64,000 bases of DNA. Origin: Corynebacterium sp. HMSC036D02 (GTDB lineage Bacteria; Actinomycetota; Actinomycetes; Mycobacteriales; Mycobacteriaceae). The notes beneath the pieces are model-generated. The model did not search any database, was not told the DNA's origin, and saw only the letters and a program-made list of their open reading frames with translations. The translations under genes and the position numbers were made by a program. Below, in pieces: positions 1-8,974 of the stretch; the stretch's first letter is position 1, and each line of letters starts with the position of its first letter. The stretch lies in the NCBI RefSeq assembly GCF_001836165.1, contig NZ_KV827706.1, forward strand, positions 97,659-161,658, in the 5' to 3' direction.

Positions 1-83
1 CGGTGCCGTTTCTGTTCGCCGAGGGCGAACCCTCGGGCAGGGGAGTACCGTCCGCGGGGGTGGTTCGGATAGGCTCGGGCGTT

Positions 84-395
84 GTGAATGCTTTAGGTTC
101 AATTCTGCTCGTCGCCGTGAGTCTTTACTCGTGGATTCTGTTGGCGCGCATTGTCATTGAGATGATTCAGTCTTTCTCGCGCCAATTCAATCCGCCCCGC
201 TGGTTCATGATGGTTGCCGAGGTGCTCTTCGTCGTCACTGACCCGCCAGTTAAGGCGCTGCGTAAGGTCATCCCGCCGCTGCAGCTGGGAGGCATTGCGC
301 TCGACGTTTCCATCATCGTTTTGTTCCTGCTTTTGTCCATTCTTTCGCAACTTATTGGCTGGCTATTTTTCGGTGCCAATGGACTTGCAATGTAG
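84..395 (+). CDS. YggT-family membrane protein
   Basis: A 103-residue integral membrane protein of the YggT (CCB3/YlmG-like) family. Two hydrophobic stretches flank a polar loop containing the family-type motif FNPPRWFM followed by VTDPPVKALRKVIPP. The frame is open upstream to base 3, but a GTG at base 84 with a -10-like TAGGCT 8 bp before it suggests a leaderless start there. The family commonly lies between sepF and divIVA in Gram-positive division clusters, and wag31 follows here, so a role in envelope or division-site organisation is inferred. Its biochemical activity is unknown. Confidence 0.85.
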   Translation: MNALGSILLVAVSLYSWILLARIVIEMIQSFSRQFNPPRWFMMVAEVLFVVTDPPVKALRKVIPPLQLGGIALDVSIIVLFLLLSILSQLIGWLFFGANGLAM

Positions 396-425
396 TTAAC
401 GGGTGTATTAAACCCTCCTGTTAAC
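395..425. repeat. Inverted repeat after the YggT gene
   Basis: Arms GTTAACGGG (395-403) and CCTGTTAAC (417-425) pair over nine positions with one G-U. No T-run follows, so this is either a weak terminator or a protein site between the YggT gene and wag31. Confidence 0.35.
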
Positions 426-466
426 GTTGAGACTCGTGCCAGCGTTAGATAATGTGTTGATTCGGA

Positions 467-472
467 TACAAT
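467..472 (+). promoter_or_regulatory. Candidate -10 element for wag31
   Basis: TACAAT lies in the 168-bp gap before wag31. The expected -35 position carries only a weak GTTAGA. The gene has an A/G-rich Shine-Dalgarno (AAGGGGAAG) just before its ATG at 564, so a leadered transcript is expected. Confidence 0.4.
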
Positions 473-563
473 GAGTTACCACAATCCGTATTATTAACCG
501 CATATGTACCCGGCCTCTGGACCCTCTAGAGGTTTGACCGATTCGTAAGGGGAAGAGAAGTCA

Positions 564-1694
564 ATGCCACTGTCACCAGCTGATGTACACAACGTCGCTT
601 TCAGCAAGCCGCCAATTGGCAAGCGTGGCTACAACGAGGATGAGGTCGATCAGTTCCTCGATCTCGTTGAGGATGCTCTTGCTCAGCTGCAGGACGAGAA
701 CGATGATCTCCACGCCCAGGTTGAGGAACTGAAGTCTCAGGCTCCGGCCGCCGCTGCTGGCGGCGCTTCTGCCGCAAAGGTCGACGAGGCCGCCGTACGT
801 AAGGAAGTCGAGTCCAAGCTGCGCGCCGAGTACGAAGCAAAGCTGGCTGACTCCAAGAACGAGATTGCCAAGGCTAAGGAAGAGACCAAGCGTGCGCAGG
901 AGCAGGCGAAGGCCGCTCAGGCGCAGTCCGCCCAGGCACCGGCTGTCCAGGCACAGGACAACTCCGCGGAGCTTAAGACTGCCCGTGAGGAAGCTGCTGC
1001 CGCTAAGCGTGAGCTCGAGGCCTCCAAGAAGGAGCTGGAGCGCACCAAGAAGGAACTCGAGTCCGCAAAGAAGAACTCCGCAGCCTCCAGCACTGCCTCC
1101 TCCGCCGCTGCCGTGGCTGGTGCAGGCGCTGCTCAGTCCAACGCACAGGGCCTCGCCACCCCGGATACCCACATGCAGGCCGCCCGCGTGCTGGGTCTGG
1201 CTCAGGAGATGGCGGACCGTCTTACCAGCGAGGCTAAGGCTGACTCCGAGTCCATGCTCGCTGAGGCGCGTACGGCTGCAGAGAAGCAGCTTGCCGACGC
1301 CGACTCCCACTCCAAGGCTCAGCTTGCTGACGCCCAGAAGCGCTACGATGCGCAGCTGCAGGAGGCCGATACCCGCTCCAAGAAGCTGGTGGCGGATGCC
1401 GAGAACAAGGCAAAGCAGACCGAGTCTGACGCTACGTCCCGCGCCGAGGCGCAGATTCGCCAGGCAGAGGAGAAGGCAGCTGCCCTGCAGGCAGATGCCG
1501 AGAAGAAGCACACTGAGGTCATGAACACGGTCAAGCAGCAGCAGACCGCTCTGGAGGCTCGCATCTCCGAGCTGCGTACCTTCGAGCGCGAGTACCGTAC
1601 CCGCCTCAAGACCCTGCTGCAGTCTCAGCTTGAGGAGCTGGAGTCCCGCGGCACCGCTGCTCCCAACGGTGAAGCCGGCAAGTCCAACAATTAA
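564..1694 (+). CDS. wag31: DivIVA/Wag31 polar-growth scaffold
   Basis: A 376-residue DivIVA homologue. Residues 1-60 form the membrane-binding DivIVA domain ([17 protein letters not shown] then [18 protein letters not shown]). An Ala/Glu/Lys-rich coiled coil follows from about 75 to 175, then an Ala/Ser linker, then a second long coiled coil from about 200 to 360. The protein marks the cell poles and directs tip growth in Corynebacteriales. The length is close to the corynebacterial protein and longer than mycobacterial Wag31 because of the inserted coiled coil. It is followed by a strong terminator, so it ends its transcription unit. Confidence 0.96.
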   Translation: MPLSPADVHNVAFSKPPIGKRGYNEDEVDQFLDLVEDALAQLQDENDDLHAQVEELKSQAPAAAAGGASAAKVDEAAVRKEVESKLRAEYEAKLADSKNEIAKAKEETKRAQEQAKAAQAQSAQAPAVQAQDNSAELKTAREEAAAAKRELEASKKELERTKKELESAKKNSAASSTASSAAAVAGAGAAQSNAQGLATPDTHMQAARVLGLAQEMADRLTSEAKADSESMLAEARTAAEKQLADADSHSKAQLADAQKRYDAQLQEADTRSKKLVADAENKAKQTESDATSRAEAQIRQAEEKAAALQADAEKKHTEVMNTVKQQQTALEARISELRTFEREYRTRLKTLLQSQLEELESRGTAAPNGEAGKSNN

Positions 1695-1703
1695 TCAGTG
1701 AAT

Positions 1704-1749
1704 GAACGGCGTCCCTGCGGGGGCGCCGTTATTCTTTTATGTAGGTATA
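1704..1749 (+). terminator. Rho-independent terminator of wag31
   Basis: AACGGCG and CGCCGTT arms enclose a G/C-rich loop and are followed by ATTCTTTTAT, just downstream of the wag31 stop codon. Confidence 0.85.
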
Positions 1750-1768
1750 CGTTCGTAGGTATACATTC
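1741..1768 (+). repeat. Tandem 14-bp repeat containing GTATAC
   Basis: Two adjacent copies, GTAGGTATACGTTC and GTAGGTATACATTC, differ at one base. Each carries the palindrome GTATAC and can be read as a -10-like TATAC element. They sit about 50 bp before the small membrane protein gene, so they could be its promoter or operator. Confidence 0.5.
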
Positions 1769-1816
1769 TTTGTAAAGCACAGAGCCCTTAGTCATTGGTG
1801 GGGAAGGAGAGGACGC

Positions 1817-1987
1817 ATGCTTATCGGCGCATTGCTGTTGGCCTTTGTCGCTTTCTTGGCCTTCGTGAACTACATCCTCTCCGCCGCTGAGTGGTCTTTA
1901 TACCTGCTCTTCGCCTCCGCCGGGGTGGGCATTGTTCTGTTCATCGCAGACACCGTGATCAAACTGCGCCGCAAGCACGACGAGTAG
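1817..1987 (+). CDS. Small two-helix membrane protein
   Basis: A 56-residue protein not matched to a named family. The start ATG follows GGAGAGGACGC, a good ribosome binding site. It has two predicted membrane helices (about residues 2-18 and 27-47) separated by a short polar loop (SAAEW), and a basic C-terminal tail (KLRRKHDE). It has its own terminator. The position between wag31 and ileS suggests a cell-envelope role, but nothing in the sequence identifies one. Confidence 0.7.
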   Translation: MLIGALLLAFVAFLAFVNYILSAAEWSLYLLFASAGVGIVLFIADTVIKLRRKHDE

Positions 1988-2025
1988 CCCTCGCCCCCAG
2001 GAGTAGTTCTGGGTGGAGGGCTTTT
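1986..2025. terminator. Terminator after small membrane protein
   Basis: AGCCCTC...CCCAG pairs with CTGGG...GAGGGCT and is followed by TTTT. It separates the small gene from the convergent HNH gene and could serve both strands. Confidence 0.75.
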
Positions 2026-2052
2026 CTGCGAAGACACCTAGTTGTGTCGCTC

Positions 2053-3126
2053 CTAGTCGTCTCTTTCCGGGGCGTCGAATAGCCCGGGTGGCGCTTGCAG
2101 AGGCGTGGGCGGCGGGAGGGGACCGTACGTCCTCATGGCCGTTCCGTTGACCCGGGCCATGCGGCCGCGTCCCGGTGGCGCGTTCGGGTCGTCCTGGTTC
2201 ACGCCATTGTGATACGGGCACAGCATCACCAGGTTTTCCTGGTTGGTGTACCCGCCGTTCTTCCACGCGATGAGATGGTGAACCTGGCATTCATCGGCCG
2301 GTTTCATACACTTATCCCAAGCGCAGACTGGGAACTCTGCCATAGCCATGATGCGTTGCTTGATGCTGGCTGAGCGCTCCTCGTAGTAGAGGTTGACTGG
2401 CCCGTGATAGGGGTGGAAAAGGGTCGCGAGCGCGCCGTCTTTATCGATCTCACCGGCGATGACCTTGTTGAGGTATTCCGCGCCAGTCATTGTGGCGCCG
2501 TTGGTCATCTGAAGGGTGATTTCTTCGCCGTCGCCGTCGAGAATTTTCGTCATTGCATCCAGCGGGACCAAGACATTCGTTTGCAAGCCGCGGCGCGGAG
2601 CAGCGCCTTTAAAGAAGGCTTCGCGGATGGATTCGAGGGGGCGTTCGCGGTCGACGGCGTCGCTAAGTTCTGCAATCATTTGCGCGGGGCCTGTGATTGC
2701 CATTGTCCACGGTGCATTGCGACGGCGGTAAATAGTCACGCCCTCCTTCGGCGCGGGTGGGGCCGAGTGCTCCTTGAGCTTCTTCTTCGCCAGCGTTTCC
2801 ATCGCTAGGGTATCGGCGCTGGTCCGGCACAACTCTAGGCGCAGCTTCCAGCCCAATGCCTGCGTCTTGGCTTTGCGGGCATAGCGGTCGATGACCTCCA
2901 GAGTGGGCAATGAGTGGCCGCGCTGGCGCGCAGCCTTCACCGCGTCGCGCTGCATTCTGGTCATGGCGGTCTTCCCAAAGAAGCTCGTGTGTAGCCGCAC
3001 CAACTGCGCGGCAGTTTTGTCTGGGGAGCCGGCGGCGATCAGGTCTGCTTCAGACATGCCTTCGCACTCGGCGATGACATCGATGCCAGCTCCGAGTGCG
3101 TTGAGGAAAGTCTGTAGTGCGTTCAT
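2053..3126 (-). CDS. DUF222/HNH endonuclease domain protein
   Basis: A 357-residue protein of the DUF222-HNH (mycobacterial 13E12-like) family. The helical DUF222-type region covers about residues 1-230. The C-terminal HNH nuclease motif runs from about 267 to 310: CAWDKC, then QVHHLIAWKNGG, then NLVMLCPYHN, giving two CxxC-like zinc pairs and catalytic histidines. A TAAGCT element 8 bp upstream of the ATG suggests a leaderless transcript. Members of this family occur in many variable copies in actinobacteria and behave like mobile or accessory genes. The biological substrate is unknown. Confidence 0.85.
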   Translation of the reverse strand: MNALQTFLNALGAGIDVIAECEGMSEADLIAAGSPDKTAAQLVRLHTSFFGKTAMTRMQRDAVKAARQRGHSLPTLEVIDRYARKAKTQALGWKLRLELCRTSADTLAMETLAKKKLKEHSAPPAPKEGVTIYRRRNAPWTMAITGPAQMIAELSDAVDRERPLESIREAFFKGAAPRRGLQTNVLVPLDAMTKILDGDGEEITLQMTNGATMTGAEYLNKVIAGEIDKDGALATLFHPYHGPVNLYYEERSASIKQRIMAMAEFPVCAWDKCMKPADECQVHHLIAWKNGGYTNQENLVMLCPYHNGVNQDDPNAPPGRGRMARVNGTAMRTYGPLPPPTPLQAPPGLFDAPERDD

Positions 3127-3275
3127 ATTTGTGGAGCTTAAAACACCTTATGAGCTGCGCGCATTAGAAAAAATGTTCCTGTGGAAAACCTTATCCCAGG
3201 TGCCTCTTTTCTGTACTGGCGTTTCTATTTCGAGGCTTTCGGGAACCGGGGCCTGTGAAAACTTGACCGCCTCGC

Positions 3276-3281
3276 TATACT
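3276..3281 (+). promoter_or_regulatory. Candidate -10 for the ileS leader
   Basis: TATACT precedes the T-box leader by about 8 bp, placing transcription start near 3288-3290, at the base of the specifier stem. The -35 match is weak. Confidence 0.5.
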
Positions 3282-3288
3282 TTTAGGC

Positions 3289-3485
3289 GTATGCAGTGAG
3301 CCGGCTATCACCGGGGAGCATTCCGGAAGAACGTGAGGCGCGTGAGTGCCGCATTATTAGAACCGGGCGGGTAAGGACCGTCATCTCCTTCACATCAACG
3401 AAGCGGGGCGCCTCGGCGCCCAAGCGGGGTGGTACCGCGAGCCGCAAGGCGCGTCCCCGCCACAGCGAACGAGTGAAGGAATTTT
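3289..3485 (+). promoter_or_regulatory. T-box leader of ileS (short actinobacterial type)
   Basis: A tRNA-Ile-sensing leader. The stem I region is very short, with GCCGGCTATCACCGGGG holding an ATC isoleucine specifier at 3307-3309. The conserved T-box core GGGGTGGTACCGCG is at about 3426-3439, where TGGT would pair with the tRNA acceptor NCCA end. A GCGGGG/CCCCGC pairing surrounds it. There is no T-run before ileS, so control is expected at translation through the Shine-Dalgarno GAAGGA (about 3476-3481), as is known for actinobacterial ileS T-boxes. The mechanism here is inferred from family knowledge. Confidence 0.9.
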
Positions 3486-3488
3486 TAG

Positions 3489-6400
3489 ATGAGTAATAAC
3501 CCCGCGAACGTCGGCAGTGTTTATCCCAAAGTCGATATGACTGCTGGGTCTTCCCGTTTCCCCGATATGGAGCAGGAGGTCCAGAAGTACTGGAAGGCCG
3601 ACGACACCTTTAAAGCCAGCCTCGAACAGACAGAGGGCTGCCCCGAGTACGTCTTTTATGATGGCCCTCCCTTTGCCAACGGCCTGCCGCACTATGGCCA
3701 CCTGCTGACCGGTTACGTCAAGGACATCGTCCCGCGCTACCGCACCATGGCCGGCAACCACGTCCCGCGCGTCTTCGGCTGGGACACCCACGGCCTGCCA
3801 GCGGAGCTGGAGGCAGAAAAGCAGCTCGGCATCACGGATAAGGCCCAGATTGAGGAGATGGGCCTGGAGAAGTTCAACGAGTACTGCGCCAAGTCCGTCC
3901 TCGAATACACCGATGAGTGGGAAGAGTACGTTAACCGCCAGGCTCGCTGGGTGGACTTCGAGAACGGCTACAAGACCATGGACTTGAACTACATGGAGTC
4001 CGTGATGTGGGCGTTTAAGGAGCTCTATGACAAGGGCCTGATCTACCAGGGCTTTAGGGTTTTGCCGTACTCCTGGGCTGAGCACACCTCGCTGTCCAAC
4101 CAGGAGACGCGCCTGGATGATTCCTACAAGATGCGCCAGGACCCAACCCTGACGGTCACCTTCCCGGTGGCGGGTGCTGTGAAAGGAAGCGCGGCGGAGA
4201 AGACGCTGGCGGATAACGCCGAGCTTGCCGACGCCTCCTTCCTCGCCTGGACCACCACCCCGTGGACCCTGCCGTCCAACTTGGCTTTGGCGGTCCACCC
4301 GGAGGTTGATTACGTCCTGTTCAAGGCCACCGAGGGCGACTTTGCTGGCCGCACCTTCATCATGGCCGAGGCGCTCACCGGCACCCTGGCCAAGGAGCTG
4401 GGTGAGGCGGAAGTCCTCAAGACGTTCAAGGGCGCTGAGCTGGAGGGCTTTAAGTACCAGCCCATCTTCGATTTCTTCCCGGATGTCGAGAACGCCTACC
4501 AACTGCTGCTGGCGGACTACGTCACCACTGAGGACGGTACTGGTGTGGTCCACCAGGCTCCGGCCTTCGGTGAGGACGATATGCTCACCTGCCAGAAGTA
4601 TGGTGTGGGCCTGGTCATTCCGGTGGACGAGGACGGTAAGTTCACCTCGCAGGTGCCACCTTATGAGGGACAGTTGGTCTTCGATGCTAACAAGGCCATC
4701 ATCAAGGACCTAAAGGAAGCTGGCCGCGTGGTGCGCCACGTGACCATCGAGCACTCCTACCCGCACTCCTGGCGCTCCGGGGAGCCGCTCATCTACATGG
4801 CGCTGCCGGCATGGTTCGTCAAGGTGACCGAGTTCCGTGACCGCATGGTGGAGCTCAACCACAATGAGATTGAGTGGCTGCCGGAGCACATCCGCGACGG
4901 CCAGTTCGGTAAGTGGCTGGAGGGCGCTCGCGATTGGAACATCTCCCGTACCCGCTACTGGGGCGCTCCGATCCCGGCGTGGATCTCCGATGATCCGGAG
5001 TACCCGCGCGTGGATGTCTACGGCTCCCTGGATGAGCTGGAGCGTGACTTCGGCGTGCGCCCCACCAGCCTGCACCGCCCGCACATCGATGAGCTGACCC
5101 GCCCGAACCCGGATGACCCGACGGGCAAGTCCATGATGCGCCGCGTACCAGACGTGTTGGACTGCTGGTTCGAGTCCGGTTCCATGCCGTTTGCGCAGAA
5201 GCACTACCCGTTCGAGAACAAGGAGTGGTTTGAGACCCACTCGCCGTCGGACTTCATCGTGGAGTACTCCGGTCAGACTCGCGGCTGGTTCTACGTCATG
5301 CATGCGCTGTCCACCGCGCTCTTTGACCGCCCAGCCTACAAAAAGGTTGTGGCCCACGGCATCGTTCTGGGCAATGACGGCTTGAAGATGTCCAAGTCCA
5401 AGGGCAATTACCCGAACGTCAACGAGGTCTTTGACCGTGATGGTTCGGATGCGATGCGCTGGTTCCTTATGTCCTCGCCGATCTTGCGCGGTGGCAACCT
5501 CATCGTCACCGAGCAGGGCATCCGTGAGGGCGTGCGCCAGGCTATCCTGCCGATCTGGAATGCCTACACCTTCCTGCAGCTCTACGCTTCCCAGGACGCG
5601 AAGTTCGATGTCAGCTCCACCAACGTGCTGGACCGCTACATCTTGGCCAAGACGCATGACTTAGTGAAGAACACGAATGATGCGCTGGCGAATACCGATA
5701 TTGCCTCGGCGACCGAGGAGGTTCGTCTCTTCGCGGATGCCTTGACCAACTGGTACGTGCGCCGCTCCCGCGACCGTTTCTGGGAGGGCGAGGAGACCCA
5801 CGCGGAGGCTTTCAACACCCTCTACACGGTGCTGGAGACTGTTTCCCGCGTGGTGGCTCCGCTGCTGCCGCACGTGGCTGAGGTCATCTACCGTGGCCTG
5901 ACCGGTGAGCGCTCTGTGCACTTGGCCTCCTACCCGAAAGCTGAGGACTACCCGGCTGACGCGAACCTGGTAGCCGCCATGGACGCCACCCGCGCGGTGG
6001 CTTCGGCGGCGTCGTCTGTGCGCAAGTCCAATAAGCTGCGCAACCGCCTGCCGCTGCCGAAGCTGACCGTGGCGATGCCGGACTCGGCCCGTTTGGCTGA
6101 CTTCAAGGACATCATCCGCGATGAGGTCAACGTGAAGGACGTTGAGCTTACCGATGACGTCGATGAGGTAGGCACCTTCGAGGTGGTCTGCAACGCCAAG
6201 GTGGCAGGCCCGCGCTTGGGCAAGGACGTGCAGCGCGCCATCAAGAGCCTGAAGGCGGGCAACTACGAGCGTGACGGCGCGGAGGTTATCGTCGACGGCG
6301 ATATCCGCCTCACCGCGGATGAGTACACGGAGCGTCTTAAGGCTGCGAACCCGGAGTCCACGGCGCGCGTGGACGGCGTGGATGGCCTAGTGGTTCTGGA

Positions 6401-6686
6401 TACCAACGTCACCGAAGAGCTCGAGGCTGAGGGCTGGGCGGCGGATGTCATCCGCGGCCTGCAGGATGCCCGCAAGGCCGAGGACTTCGTGGTCACCGAC
6501 CGCATCACCGTGGTCCTGTCTGTCCCGGCGGAGAAGGAAGAGTGGGCCAACCGCCACCGCGAGCACATCGCGGCAGAGGTGCTCGCTGTCGACTTCACTG
6601 TGACGACTGAGGCCCTCGAGGCTAGTGCTGGCCAGAACGTCCACGACGTTCTGAAGGGCGTAACCGCCACGGTGGCCAAGGCCTAA
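3489..6686 (+). CDS. ileS: Isoleucyl-tRNA synthetase
   Basis: A 1065-residue class I aminoacyl-tRNA synthetase that charges tRNA-Ile. The HIGH-type signature appears as HYGH at residues 68-71 and the second ATP-binding motif KMSKS at 633-637. The CP1 editing domain lies between them ([19 protein letters not shown]). A helical anticodon-binding domain and a long C-terminal region follow. The length and sequence correspond to the actinobacterial/eukaryote-like IleRS type. The T-box leader upstream ties expression to uncharged tRNA-Ile. A strong terminator follows the stop. Confidence 0.98.
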   Translation: MSNNPANVGSVYPKVDMTAGSSRFPDMEQEVQKYWKADDTFKASLEQTEGCPEYVFYDGPPFANGLPHYGHLLTGYVKDIVPRYRTMAGNHVPRVFGWDTHGLPAELEAEKQLGITDKAQIEEMGLEKFNEYCAKSVLEYTDEWEEYVNRQARWVDFENGYKTMDLNYMESVMWAFKELYDKGLIYQGFRVLPYSWAEHTSLSNQETRLDDSYKMRQDPTLTVTFPVAGAVKGSAAEKTLADNAELADASFLAWTTTPWTLPSNLALAVHPEVDYVLFKATEGDFAGRTFIMAEALTGTLAKELGEAEVLKTFKGAELEGFKYQPIFDFFPDVENAYQLLLADYVTTEDGTGVVHQAPAFGEDDMLTCQKYGVGLVIPVDEDGKFTSQVPPYEGQLVFDANKAIIKDLKEAGRVVRHVTIEHSYPHSWRSGEPLIYMALPAWFVKVTEFRDRMVELNHNEIEWLPEHIRDGQFGKWLEGARDWNISRTRYWGAPIPAWISDDPEYPRVDVYGSLDELERDFGVRPTSLHRPHIDELTRPNPDDPTGKSMMRRVPDVLDCWFESGSMPFAQKHYPFENKEWFETHSPSDFIVEYSGQTRGWFYVMHALSTALFDRPAYKKVVAHGIVLGNDGLKMSKSKGNYPNVNEVFDRDGSDAMRWFLMSSPILRGGNLIVTEQGIREGVRQAILPIWNAYTFLQLYASQDAKFDVSSTNVLDRYILAKTHDLVKNTNDALANTDIASATEEVRLFADALTNWYVRRSRDRFWEGEETHAEAFNTLYTVLETVSRVVAPLLPHVAEVIYRGLTGERSVHLASYPKAEDYPADANLVAAMDATRAVASAASSVRKSNKLRNRLPLPKLTVAMPDSARLADFKDIIRDEVNVKDVELTDDVDEVGTFEVVCNAKVAGPRLGKDVQRAIKSLKAGNYERDGAEVIVDGDIRLTADEYTERLKAANPESTARVDGVDGLVVLDTNVTEELEAEGWAADVIRGLQDARKAEDFVVTDRITVVLSVPAEKEEWANRHREHIAAEVLAVDFTVTTEALEASAGQNVHDVLKGVTATVAKA

Positions 6687-6714
6687 GACCGCAACTGCTT
6701 AATCGCGGACAGAG

Positions 6715-6752
6715 AAAAGCTCCGCTTCCCGGACGTGGGAGGCGGAGCTTTT
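6715..6752. terminator. Terminator after ileS
   Basis: AAAAGCTCCGC pairs with GCGGAGCTTTT around a short loop. It is symmetric and can also serve the convergent MFS gene. Confidence 0.85.
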
Positions 6753-6815
6753 AGTGTCTGTGCACAGGTAGCGCAGGGCGGCCCAGGGGTGGGCGCCGCG
6801 ACTGGTGGGGCGGTG

Positions 6816-8186
6816 CTAGCGGCGGGTGCCGGGCAGGTGCGCGCGCCAGGCAAGGATGACGTTGATGAGGCAGACCAGTGCCAAGAAGCTACCGATGCTG
6901 AACAACGCGGTGAAACCGATGTAGGGCGCGAGTGCGCTGAAGGCCATGGGGATGAAAAAGCCGGTGTAGGAAATGGAGTAGTACACGGCGGTCAGGCCGG
7001 CGAGCTCGCGCTCGCCCGCGATGCGCTGGACCTCAGACAAACCGGCGACGAGAGCTAGGCCGTATCCCGCACCCATCGTCGCGGCGGCGGCGATGCCGAG
7101 CGGCAGGGAGAGCGAGTGGGCGGCGAAGGCCCCGAGGATGGCGCCGACGGTGATGACGAACATGGCCAGTGCCGAAGCACGCGCAGACTGATGGGTATCC
7201 ACGAGTCGGCCCACCATCTGGACGGCGACACCGCAGCCCAGCGTGATGACAGTCATCAGGCCGGAGAAAGCAATCGGGGCATCACCTGCTGAATCGGACA
7301 AGAGCTGTGGCAGGAGTGCATAGGCAGCTCCGGCGCAACCGAATACCCACGGGGCCACGGGGACGACGACGCGCAGGAAACGCTTGTGAGCAACGGCCGG
7401 GATATGCAGCATTTCCAGCATGTCGCGCACCCGAAGTTCCAAGACTGTGGTCTTGACATCGCCCCGGGTGGGCTGGCGGGTCTCCGGGGTATGCAGGATC
7501 CACACGGCGGTCAGCAATGTGAGCAGCATGTGGAGGATATAAGCCGTGTGCGTTGGCCACGGACCCCACTGGGCGAGTACCGAAGCGATACCTGCGCCGA
7601 CGAGGAAGCCTGCAGTCAAGCACAAGGAAGCCTTGCGAGCGCCTGCCGCCGGGTCTCCGCCAGCACGCGTGATGAGCTCCGTAATCCAGGTTGAGCCCAC
7701 GGCCATGACTAATCCCAAGGCCATGCCGCACAGGACACGCCCCAACGCAATGATGAGTGGCTCGTTAGGAGCGATGGATAGCAAGAAAGAGCCCGCCAAT
7801 GACAGCGGTGCTGCGGGAAGCAGCAGGGGGCGGCGGCCAAGCAGATCAGACAGTGGGCCGCCAATCAACAGGGCGGGGATAATACCTACGACATATGCGG
7901 CCAAGAGCCCATTGACCGTAACCTGGGAAAAATTCGAGGTCTCGCGGTACATCACTAGCAGCGGGGTGAACTCGTTTCCGCCCCACGCCACGGCGATCAT
8001 GGAACCGGCGACGGGGAACCACGCGCGCGTTGACAGTGAAGTTTCGGGGGAGTGGATGGGTGAGCCTGCGGAGACTGAGCTTTCAGTGCCTTCAGAGCTT
8101 TCAGCAATGGTGTTGGCTTCTGTACGGGCGTCGGATTGGGTAGCGGGCGCCTCGACAAGCGGGTTCGAATGCGCGGAGACAGTCAC
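6816..8186 (-). CDS. MFS transporter
   Basis: A 456-residue major facilitator with about 12 hydrophobic segments and a polar N-terminal extension of about 50 residues. Motif A is visible between helices 2 and 3 as GGPLSDLLGRRPLL. The start GTG overlaps the stop of the upstream GntR gene (GTGA), so both are co-transcribed and translationally coupled. The substrate is unknown. A GntR-MFS pair usually means uptake or export of the ligand sensed by the regulator, which is an inference here. Confidence 0.88.
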   Translation of the reverse strand: MTVSAHSNPLVEAPATQSDARTEANTIAESSEGTESSVSAGSPIHSPETSLSTRAWFPVAGSMIAVAWGGNEFTPLLVMYRETSNFSQVTVNGLLAAYVVGIIPALLIGGPLSDLLGRRPLLLPAAPLSLAGSFLLSIAPNEPLIIALGRVLCGMALGLVMAVGSTWITELITRAGGDPAAGARKASLCLTAGFLVGAGIASVLAQWGPWPTHTAYILHMLLTLLTAVWILHTPETRQPTRGDVKTTVLELRVRDMLEMLHIPAVAHKRFLRVVVPVAPWVFGCAGAAYALLPQLLSDSAGDAPIAFSGLMTVITLGCGVAVQMVGRLVDTHQSARASALAMFVITVGAILGAFAAHSLSLPLGIAAAATMGAGYGLALVAGLSEVQRIAGERELAGLTAVYYSISYTGFFIPMAFSALAPYIGFTALFSIGSFLALVCLINVILAWRAHLPGTRR

Positions 8187-8839
8187 AGTTGCTTCCTTGA
8201 GGAGTTGAGGTGGGAGTGGAGTTCGGTGAGGTAGGAGTCGATGTCGCCGGTGCGAAGGGCGTCGGCAAGCACGGCGTGTTGAGCTACGAAGGCGCGTGCC
8301 TTTTCAACGCTGCGGCCAATGGCCGTGGCGGTAAATCGCTGTTGGCGCTCGCGCAGCGTGTGGCCGAGGTGCGCCAGCAGGCGGTTGCCGCCGTTGTCCA
8401 TGATGGTCTGGTGAAACTTTGCGTCTAGTTGGGTGTAGGTGCCCAAATCAGAATTGTTGAGGGCTGCCCTTTGCTCATCGATGGTGGCATCGAGGACATC
8501 GGCAATGAGTTCACGTTCCTCGGTGGATAGCTCACAGATGTGTCGGGCAGAGTTTTCATCCACGAGGAGGCGGGCCTCGTAGACCTCTCGGATTTCGCGG
8601 GGGCTGATGGGCACGACCAACGCGCCGCGTTTGGGGTAGAGCTTTAAAAAGCCTTCCACCTCCAAGCGGAGGAAAGCCTCGCGCACCGGGGTTCGGCTCA
8701 TCCCTAGCTCGGCGGCAAGGGCGGCTTCGGAGAGCATGTCCGAGTCATCGACCTCGTCATCGATGATGCGGCGCTTGAGGTGCTCATAGGCCCTTTCTGC
8801 GGCAGGTACCTTGTCTTTTTGCATGCATACATGATGCAT
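8183..8839 (-). CDS. GntR-family regulator (FadR/FCD type)
   Basis: A 218-residue repressor with an N-terminal winged helix (residues about 10-75: MLSEAALAAELGMSRTPVREAFLRLE) and a C-terminal helical FCD ligand-binding domain (EVYEARLLVDENSARHI, DAKFHQTIMDNGGN). The histidine/aspartate pattern of the FCD domain is consistent with metal-assisted binding of a small organic acid. Starts are possible at 8839 or at 8824 (MQKDK). A long palindrome overlaps both, suggesting autoregulation. It forms an operon with the MFS transporter. Confidence 0.9.
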   Translation of the reverse strand: MHHVCMQKDKVPAAERAYEHLKRRIIDDEVDDSDMLSEAALAAELGMSRTPVREAFLRLEVEGFLKLYPKRGALVVPISPREIREVYEARLLVDENSARHICELSTEERELIADVLDATIDEQRAALNNSDLGTYTQLDAKFHQTIMDNGGNRLLAHLGHTLRERQQRFTATAIGRSVEKARAFVAQHAVLADALRTGDIDSYLTELHSHLNSSRKQL

Positions 8840-8842
8840 GCA
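8820..8842. promoter_or_regulatory. Palindromic operator over the gntR start
   Basis: Perfect 9-bp arms TGCATGCAT (8820-8828) and ATGCATGCA (8834-8842) flank a 5-bp spacer. On the minus strand the site lies just downstream of a -10-like TAGACA (8860-8855), so a bound dimer would block transcription or translation of gntR-MFS. Binding by this GntR is inferred. Confidence 0.6.
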
Positions 8843-8947
8843 TGCGGGGCTTGGTGTCTAGCGTCACGCGCCAATCGTGGGGCATAGATCACTCCTGCCG
8901 TGCATGAGAGCTAGTTCTCTTTGCCTGCCTAGGGCTTCCTTGTTGAT

Positions 8948-8967
8948 GCGAATATATGTTTTAGACT
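8948..8967 (+). promoter_or_regulatory. SOS-box-like site and -10 of dinB
   Basis: GCGAATATATGTTTTA (8948-8963) resembles the actinobacterial LexA consensus TCGAACRTRTGTTCGA, with mismatches mainly in the outer right arm. It overlaps the -10 TAGACT (8962-8967), which is 7 bp from the dinB ATG. The position suits LexA repression of a leaderless transcript. Confidence 0.5.
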
Positions 8968-8974
8968 TGTAGCT

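Noticed and set aside
573..1511. Long open frame antisense to wag31
   Set aside because: It is a mirror of the high-G+C coiled-coil gene; the translation is low complexity and has no ribosome site.
3263..3268. TTGACC as the -35 of the ileS leader
   Set aside because: Its spacing to TATACT is only 7 bp, too short for a functional pair.
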